The notes under the pieces are model-generated. The model made no database searches. It was not told the DNA's origin and saw nothing but the letters and a program-made list of their open reading frames with translations. From positions 1 through 50,054 of the forward strand of contig NZ_JABBYO010000026.1 in assembly GCF_012958305.1 (NCBI RefSeq): a stretch of DNA of 50,054 nt, written 5' to 3'. Both the position numbers and the translations under genes were made by a program. The stretch is from Tautonia rosea (GTDB lineage: Bacteria > Planctomycetota > Planctomycetia > Isosphaerales > Isosphaeraceae). Shown here piece after piece: positions 44,828 to 50,054 of the stretch. Numbering within the stretch: position 1 is the stretch's first letter; every line of letters begins with the position of its first letter.

Positions 44828-46561
44828 TTAACCACCCAGAAGCCACAGGAACCCGAGGACCATGCCCACGACTGCGACCCAACCCAAGACAAATCCGAGC
44901 ACCGAGGTGCGAGAGGGGCAGGGGATCTCCAAACCCCCGGCGGTCAGGAGCATTGGCCGGTTTGCGGGCTCGACACCCGGCGGCAGGGTGCACGGCTCCT
45001 CGACCCGTTCTCCAGCAACGATGGGCGTCCTCGTTAAGGTGTAAAAGCGATCGAGCCGCTCCCTGGGCGTTTGCACGGTGGCCAGGCTGACGACGACCCC
45101 GGCAATGACGGCCGCACCGGTATATAGGGCGATCACCCACGGCTCGGCAATCGCGAGTCGGCCCTCGCTGGTCAGGCGAACGATTCCGAATGCCTCGGCC
45201 ATCGGCATCCGGGCGACCAGCGCCGCGACATTCGGTAGCTCGGCCAGCCACCAGCATGCAAATCCGGTCAACGTGACGGCCCAGGCGCCTGCGGGGGTCG
45301 TTCGCCTCCAGGAGAGCCCCAGCCAGAAGGCGATCCCCATCATCGGGGCGATCCGGAACCAGATGTTAAGCGCCGTGATGACGTCGGGAACCGCCCAGGC
45401 GAAGACGATCCCACCTGCCACAATCGCCACCGACGCCAGCCGACCAACCCAGACGTAGTGCCCCGGATCGCGGCCCCGCACGATCGGCTTGTAGATGTTC
45501 TCTGTTGCAAGCGCTGAGCCGGAGACCATCATCGCGTCGCACGAACTCATGACCGAGGCCACCAGCGAGGCGAGGAACACTCCCAGCAATCCCGGCATCA
45601 CCCCCGGAAGAAACTCCCGGGCCATGTCCCCGAAGACGTGGTCCGGGTTGATGTCTGCCCGATCAACGCCAAGGCTGATGTACCAGGCGACCGCCGCCAA
45701 CGCCGTCAGGCTCCAGGCCGCCGTGCAGATTCGCTTGAGAATATTCCCCACCATGAATCCGAAGCGACCGTCCATCTCGGTCCGACCGGCAGCGCAGACT
45801 CCCATGATGAATGGCTGGGCTACGATCCCCATCAGTGCCTGGATCGCATACATCACCACGAAAAACAGGCCGATCTCTCCCGGGACGACGAGCGAGAGCA
45901 TTTCGGGATCGTCGATAGTCCCGCGGATACCCTCCATCCCTCCTACGGCTTGCATGACGAAGGGGAGCAGCAGAAAGGAGAAGAGAATCGTCAGGATCCC
46001 CTGAACGAAGTCCGTGACGATTGCTGCGGCCAACCCTCCGGCCGTGCCATAGGCGACGAACAGAACCGTAATGATGGGGATCGCCCAGTCGGCCGATACT
46101 GCTCCGCCTGTCGTGGCCTCGATCAACGCTCCTGAGCCTTTCAGCAGCAGACCGATCTTCACCGACAATCCCACGATTCCGACGACCGAAAACAACAGGG
46201 CCACGCTCCGATCGTAACGCAATTCGTACACGTCCGCCGTCGTGATCGCCCGGAGCCGCCGCATGATCGGGGCGATCAGCCAGTAGAACGGGGTGGCCGG
46301 GAGCCAGATCCATTGCCACCAGATCCCTGCGAGTCCGACCCGAAACGTTTCGGCGGCCACACTCACAGCCTGGTCGGACGCCGTCCCGGTCCCAAAGGCG
46401 AAGGTGGTCATCATCGCCTTGCCGAATCGACGGGGCATGAAGTAGTCGCCGATCGAACGCACCCGCCTGGCCATCCAGACTCCGAGGGCTGTGATGCCCG
46501 CCAGGTAGGCCACCAGCACGATCAGGTCGATCGGATGCATCGCTGCGGTCGGCTCGGGCAT
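44828..46561 (-). CDS. Solute:sodium symporter (SSF family)
   Basis: A 577-residue membrane protein with about 13-14 hydrophobic segments. Family blocks are MHPIDLIVLVAYLAGITALGVWMARR at the start (only the first part is quoted in the consensus), RSIGDYFMPRR, TGTASDQAVS, DVYELRYDRSV, TDFVQGILTI and ASVMSSCDAMMVSGSALATENIY. SSF members import sugars, amino acids or organic acids with Na+. The substrate is not evident; the downstream half of a transcript that begins with a propeller cytochrome and a hydroxyacid dehydrogenase suggests a sugar or organic acid. The start is uncertain: ATG 46561 or ATG 46540, neither with a strong ribosome-binding site. Confidence 0.87.
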   Translation of the reverse strand: MPEPTAAMHPIDLIVLVAYLAGITALGVWMARRVRSIGDYFMPRRFGKAMMTTFAFGTGTASDQAVSVAAETFRVGLAGIWWQWIWLPATPFYWLIAPIMRRLRAITTADVYELRYDRSVALLFSVVGIVGLSVKIGLLLKGSGALIEATTGGAVSADWAIPIITVLFVAYGTAGGLAAAIVTDFVQGILTILFSFLLLPFVMQAVGGMEGIRGTIDDPEMLSLVVPGEIGLFFVVMYAIQALMGIVAQPFIMGVCAAGRTEMDGRFGFMVGNILKRICTAAWSLTALAAVAWYISLGVDRADINPDHVFGDMAREFLPGVMPGLLGVFLASLVASVMSSCDAMMVSGSALATENIYKPIVRGRDPGHYVWVGRLASVAIVAGGIVFAWAVPDVITALNIWFRIAPMMGIAFWLGLSWRRTTPAGAWAVTLTGFACWWLAELPNVAALVARMPMAEAFGIVRLTSEGRLAIAEPWVIALYTGAAVIAGVVVSLATVQTPRERLDRFYTLTRTPIVAGERVEEPCTLPPGVEPANRPMLLTAGGLEIPCPSRTSVLGFVLGWVAVVGMVLGFLWLLGG

Positions 46562-46647
46562 GGCGTACCGTGGGCTGCTTGTCGGTAAAGCGAGTTCACA
46601 ACCTTGAAGTCGATGGGTGCAGGGAAGGGACGGTCCGCCCGGTCCGA

Positions 46648-47514
46648 TCACCCAGGCTCGGACACGGACAGGTTGTAAGCCTCGATGAGCGCGCTGTTGT
46701 CCGCATCAGCGTAGCCGGCCCGAGCGGCTGCTTCCAGAATCCGGCAGTGGGCCTCACTCAGTGGAAGGTCCAGTCCGGCCGCACCAGCGGCGGCAATCAT
46801 GAGTTGGACGTCCTTGATGTGTTGCGAGAGCTTTGCCTGCGTCCGGTAGTCGCGATCAATCATCTTCCGGGCTTTTGTGTCCATGATCCGGGAATAGGCC
46901 ATGGAGTGGAGCAGAACGTCCAGGGTCGTCTCCGGGTCGAGCCCGAGTGACCGGGCGAACGCGAGGCCCTCGGCCAGGGCAGCTCGGTTGAGCCCCAGCA
47001 CCAGGTTGCTGACCAGCTTCAGCTTCGACCCGCTGCCGGAGGGACCGGCGTAGACAGCACGCTCCGTGAGGCAATCGAACAGATCTCGGCAGGTGTCGAA
47101 TGCCTCCCGTGGGCCGCCGACGACCGTCGAAACCTGCCCTCGCCTCGTCTGCTCGCTGGACCCGGAGATCGGCGCGTCAAGGTAAAAGACCCCGCCAGCC
47201 GTCAACTTCGCCCCAAGGGCGGCCGTTCGGTCCGGGTCGCCCGTCGTGGTGTCGATCAGGATCAGCCCCGGACGGAGCCCCGCTGCCAGGCTGTCGAGAA
47301 CTTCCTCGACGGTCTCCGTCGTGTACAGGCTGATCAAGACGCGATCACAGGAAACCATCGGGTTCTCAGACCAGCGTGCTCCCTGCTCAATCAGTCCCTC
47401 GGCTTTCTCTCTGGTCCGATTGAAGACCTCAACGGGATACCCCGCTTCCATCAGCCGGAAGGCCATCGCCGATCCCATCAACCCGAGGCCGATCACGCCC
47501 ACCGATCGATTCAT
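46648..47514 (-). CDS. NAD(P)-dependent beta-hydroxyacid dehydrogenase (3-hydroxyisobutyrate dehydrogenase family)
   Basis: A 288-residue protein with the N-terminal Rossmann motif VIGLGLMGSAMA (GxGxxG at 9-14), FNRTREKAEGL, DAPISGSSEQTRRGQ (the family's DAPVSGG substrate loop) and GPSGSGSKLKLVSNL, which carries the conserved catalytic lysine and asparagine. Family members oxidise 3-hydroxyisobutyrate, tartronate semialdehyde or related beta-hydroxyacids. The substrate here is not determined. ATG 47514 has GAGG upstream at good distance. It lies between the symporter (86 bp downstream) and the cytochrome/propeller gene (82 bp upstream). Confidence 0.88.
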   Translation of the reverse strand: MNRSVGVIGLGLMGSAMAFRLMEAGYPVEVFNRTREKAEGLIEQGARWSENPMVSCDRVLISLYTTETVEEVLDSLAAGLRPGLILIDTTTGDPDRTAALGAKLTAGGVFYLDAPISGSSEQTRRGQVSTVVGGPREAFDTCRDLFDCLTERAVYAGPSGSGSKLKLVSNLVLGLNRAALAEGLAFARSLGLDPETTLDVLLHSMAYSRIMDTKARKMIDRDYRTQAKLSQHIKDVQLMIAAAGAAGLDLPLSEAHCRILEAAARAGYADADNSALIEAYNLSVSEPG

Positions 47515-47596
47515 TTGCGACCTCACGAACGAACATCGTTATGAAACTCGATGCGCTTCATTCGGTGCCGATGTCGATTCATCGCCGCCATCGGCA

Positions 47597-50054
47597 TCAT
47601 GGACTGTCTTTGCCAGGGATCTCGTTCAATGTGTAAGCCCCGACCGCATGGACCAGGGACGCTCCCGATTCGGAATGAACCCCGGCGACGTCAATGAGAT
47701 AAACATGATCCTGAACGAGGGGCTCCGTCGTCAGCTCGACGCTCATTCGGTCGGGCGCGACGAGAATCCTTTCCACCCCAACCTCCGAACGATCGAGTTC
47801 GGGAGATCCATAAGCTCCGGTATATTCGTAGCGATATCGCTCCAGGTGATACGAGGACCGAACGGCCGCGGTCTTCTCATCAATCGGTGCGGTGAAGACG
47901 ATGCGGAACCCGCGGGGCATTGCGTGGATCGACTGCATCTCGAAGGGGGTCTCGCCCGTGAAATCGACGCGAAACAGGGCACCTCGGTCGGGCTGAGCCA
48001 TCCAGCCCGGTTCCGTGATCCCACCGACATAGAGGTGCCCTGCCGGGTCAAAGGCCAGGCTGACAGGCCCGAGTAGCCCCTCTCCCCAGAACGGGAAGCA
48101 GGCCCCCTGGTACTGGCCGTTCACCCGCTCGACATTCGCCCGCACGATCGCGCCACCATACATCAGTTCCGCAAGGAAAAACTGGCCGGAGAACGGTCCG
48201 AATTTCCCTCCTGTGTTATCGTACGCGACACCGTTGATCGATCGTCCCCACGCGTAAGGGACCCACACGGCGGGCCTCCCAGCCGGTTTCTCAGCATGCT
48301 CCGGCTGCCCCGGGTTCGGGAAGCCATAGAATTTCCCTCGCTCGACGTGGCAAAGCTTATTGGAGGCGACCCACTCCCCCTGGTTGTCGGTAAAAAAGAC
48401 CTCTCCGTCCGGCCCGGAACACCAGCCGAGCGGATTACGCAGGCCGAAAGCCAGTTCCTCCGGCTCCCGTCCGGGGACGATCCGCAACACCCCCCCCGAC
48501 CCCGGCAGGCTCGTGTTCGCATAGGGGGCATAGCTCAGGATGAAGCCCCCCTCTCGATCACGCACGAGGCCGTACGCATAGTCATACGTGTCTGCAACTC
48601 CATGAGGGAGGGCGGCAACTCGGTCGAATCGATCCGCCCGGCCGTCGCCGTCGGTGTCGCTCGCTCGGGTGAGATTCCGACGATGAAGCACGGAGAGGCC
48701 ATCCTGCCCGGCGAGCATGGAGAATGCATCCTGGAACAGGCCGCGGCTATAGTCCGTAAAGCGAGCCGAGGACGGGTCGCCTCGCGGGTCGTCCACCACA
48801 AACAGCTCCCCCGTCTTCAACGAAGAAACGAACAGGCTCCCGTCCACCGGATCAACGGCCAGTGCGGCGGGCATCACCCGGTCCTCTCCCGACACCGTCT
48901 TTGGCCTCGGGAACGCGACGGCCCGATACCCCGGGCGTTCCAGGTCCCCGCCCGTGAGGTCAGGCTGTTCAAGCGGCGTTCCCTCCCATACTGGGGCCGA
49001 ACGAGCATGAATCAACACATGTGAGAGTATTACAAAAACCGATCCAGAGAGGTCGGGTATGAGTCGTACCGCTCTCCCGTTGCCGTCGATCGCCGGTTCG
49101 ATCGTTCCTGTAACCGCCTCTGCCGAGAATGCCTCTGCGGAAGGGTCGCCGAGCCGAAGGACCAGGGACACGCCTTGCGGGAGCCCCGCCACCCGGACCA
49201 CCCGCTCGAGCCGGCCCTCCTCTTCGGCTCGGACGATCCGGACCGAATCCTCGAACTCGACTGGCCCAGAGGCGAGCTGGGCTAACGATCGCACACGCAT
49301 GCCGTCCTGGAGCCGATCATATCCCTGAAACTGCCACTCGATCGGCCTCCCCGGCACTCCGTCGGCAATAAGCGTCCAGGATGGACCAGGCAGAAAGACG
49401 GGCCCAGCGGGCTCGCCTTCCCCATGGAACTGTCGCGTCCGTCCCTGGACGGTCCGCAAGAGTCGTCCTCCAACGAAGGCGGCCCGGGGCGAATGGTCGG
49501 CAAGGTCGTACACGACCAGATCATGACGATCGTTGAGCATCGTCATTGATTCAACAACCGATTGGTCTGGGAGTACGATGGGGATCTGTGCCACCAGCAC
49601 AGGCTCCCCTGCGCCAGGGGCTTCCAGAGGAACCGGAGGCGGCGCCTGAGGAGCAGGGGCGTCACTCCCAAGCGTGAAGTAAGCCCACAGGGCATCACGC
49701 TGTCGGGTCGCGTCGCCGTCGAGAACCGAGGTGAGCGTCGTCCGGCCCTCGGGGAAAATCGCCGGCATTGGCGTGCCGGGACTGAATCGCGACGGATCTT
49801 GCACGAACTGATCGAACCAGTCTCGCCGGATTCGGCCGGCCACTCGGGTCAGGTCCGGGCCAAGGGCTCCGGGGTCGGGTTGCGAGAGTTGCCTGCCGTT
49901 CCAGACGTGGCAGGAGATGCAGCCATAACCTCTTGAACCGACCAGCTCAGCCCCGATGAGCGTCCCGAGCGTCGGGTCGTCGACGGGCGTCGACTCAACT
50001 TCGGCCCCGGAGACGATTGCCCCATCGGCCTCGGCGATCGCCTGCACCAGCGCT
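47597..50054 (-). CDS. Cytochrome c / beta-propeller protein (partial, N-terminus off the right edge)
   Basis: At least 818 residues, open to the right edge; the codons at the edge continue upstream of the first in-window GTG (50047). A heme c site CISCH (GYGCISCHVWNG) lies near residue 45 of the visible part, followed by GPDLTRVAGRI and PMPAIFPEG. A beta-rich segment follows, then a propeller of the sorbosone/glucose dehydrogenase type (MPAALAVDPVDGSLFVSSL, DTDGDGRADRF, YGLVRDREGGF, GLRNPLGWCSGPDGEVFFTDNQG). The C-terminal segment is Ig-like (IVFTAPIDEKTA, VYLIDVAGVHSESG). It probably oxidises a sugar or polyol outside the membrane. Likely first gene of the three-gene minus-strand group. Confidence 0.82.
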   Translation of the reverse strand, partial: ALVQAIAEADGAIVSGAEVESTPVDDPTLGTLIGAELVGSRGYGCISCHVWNGRQLSQPDPGALGPDLTRVAGRIRRDWFDQFVQDPSRFSPGTPMPAIFPEGRTTLTSVLDGDATRQRDALWAYFTLGSDAPAPQAPPPVPLEAPGAGEPVLVAQIPIVLPDQSVVESMTMLNDRHDLVVYDLADHSPRAAFVGGRLLRTVQGRTRQFHGEGEPAGPVFLPGPSWTLIADGVPGRPIEWQFQGYDRLQDGMRVRSLAQLASGPVEFEDSVRIVRAEEEGRLERVVRVAGLPQGVSLVLRLGDPSAEAFSAEAVTGTIEPAIDGNGRAVRLIPDLSGSVFVILSHVLIHARSAPVWEGTPLEQPDLTGGDLERPGYRAVAFPRPKTVSGEDRVMPAALAVDPVDGSLFVSSLKTGELFVVDDPRGDPSSARFTDYSRGLFQDAFSMLAGQDGLSVLHRRNLTRASDTDGDGRADRFDRVAALPHGVADTYDYAYGLVRDREGGFILSYAPYANTSLPGSGGVLRIVPGREPEELAFGLRNPLGWCSGPDGEVFFTDNQGEWVASNKLCHVERGKFYGFPNPGQPEHAEKPAGRPAVWVPYAWGRSINGVAYDNTGGKFGPFSGQFFLAELMYGGAIVRANVERVNGQYQGACFPFWGEGLLGPVSLAFDPAGHLYVGGITEPGWMAQPDRGALFRVDFTGETPFEMQSIHAMPRGFRIVFTAPIDEKTAAVRSSYHLERYRYEYTGAYGSPELDRSEVGVERILVAPDRMSVELTTEPLVQDHVYLIDVAGVHSESGASLVHAVGAYTLNEIPGKDSP

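Overview
The window looks like a high-G+C planctomycete, most likely of the Isosphaeraceae type. The evidence is family content: a DUF1501 protein with a Tat signal, several secreted PVC-type dehydrogenase/cytochrome c fusions, two extracellular proteins with the planctomycete LEPR-like N-terminal motif, and two ECF sigma factor genes each overlapping a giant transmembrane Ser/Thr kinase gene. The genus assignment is inference.

The central find is a complete plasmid-type replication and partition backbone at about 18.7-23.6 kb. It has a RepA-like initiator, an array of eleven 19-bp iterons beside an AT-rich stretch upstream of rep, parA and parB overlapping by 4 bp, three perfect 13-bp palindromes upstream of parA (two of them inside a 93-bp tandem repeat), a fourth near-copy inside the 3' end of parA, and a further block of ~200-bp degenerate repeats. 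The DNA is therefore probably a plasmid, a secondary replicon, or an integrated plasmid.

Layout: 1-3.2 kb, a PA14/multiheme cytochrome (runs off the left edge) and a DUF1501 protein, with a Fur-box-like palindrome upstream. 3.2-4.07 kb, no intact gene. 4.07-8.4 kb, a 1442-residue ThuA/dehydrogenase/HEAT/cytochrome c fusion. 8.8-13.7 kb, a tightly packed operon of short-chain dehydrogenase, CoA-transferase, thiolase and GntP-family permease, read as 3-hydroxybutyrate/acetoacetate use. 13.8-18.7 kb, an M13 peptidase and an alpha/beta hydrolase. 18.7-23.6 kb, the replicon. 23.7-27.7 kb, a second dehydrogenase/cytochrome protein with an aldo/keto reductase. 28-29.4 kb, an MFS transporter of the UMF1 type. 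29.6-33 kb, a small exported protein and a beta-helix surface protein. 33.6-37.7 kb and 38.6-42.7 kb, two convergent ECF-kinase modules (WD40 sensor and TPR sensor) with a strip of gene relics between them. 43-44.7 kb, an RTX calcium-binding protein. 44.8-50 kb, a solute:sodium symporter, a beta-hydroxyacid dehydrogenase-like protein and another cytochrome/beta-propeller protein that runs off the right edge.

The gene set suggests a cell that oxidises sugars or other polyols outside the cytoplasmic membrane with heme-linked dehydrogenases, imports small organic acids, and carries its own sigma factor-kinase signalling. No tRNA, rRNA, CRISPR array or intact transposase was seen.
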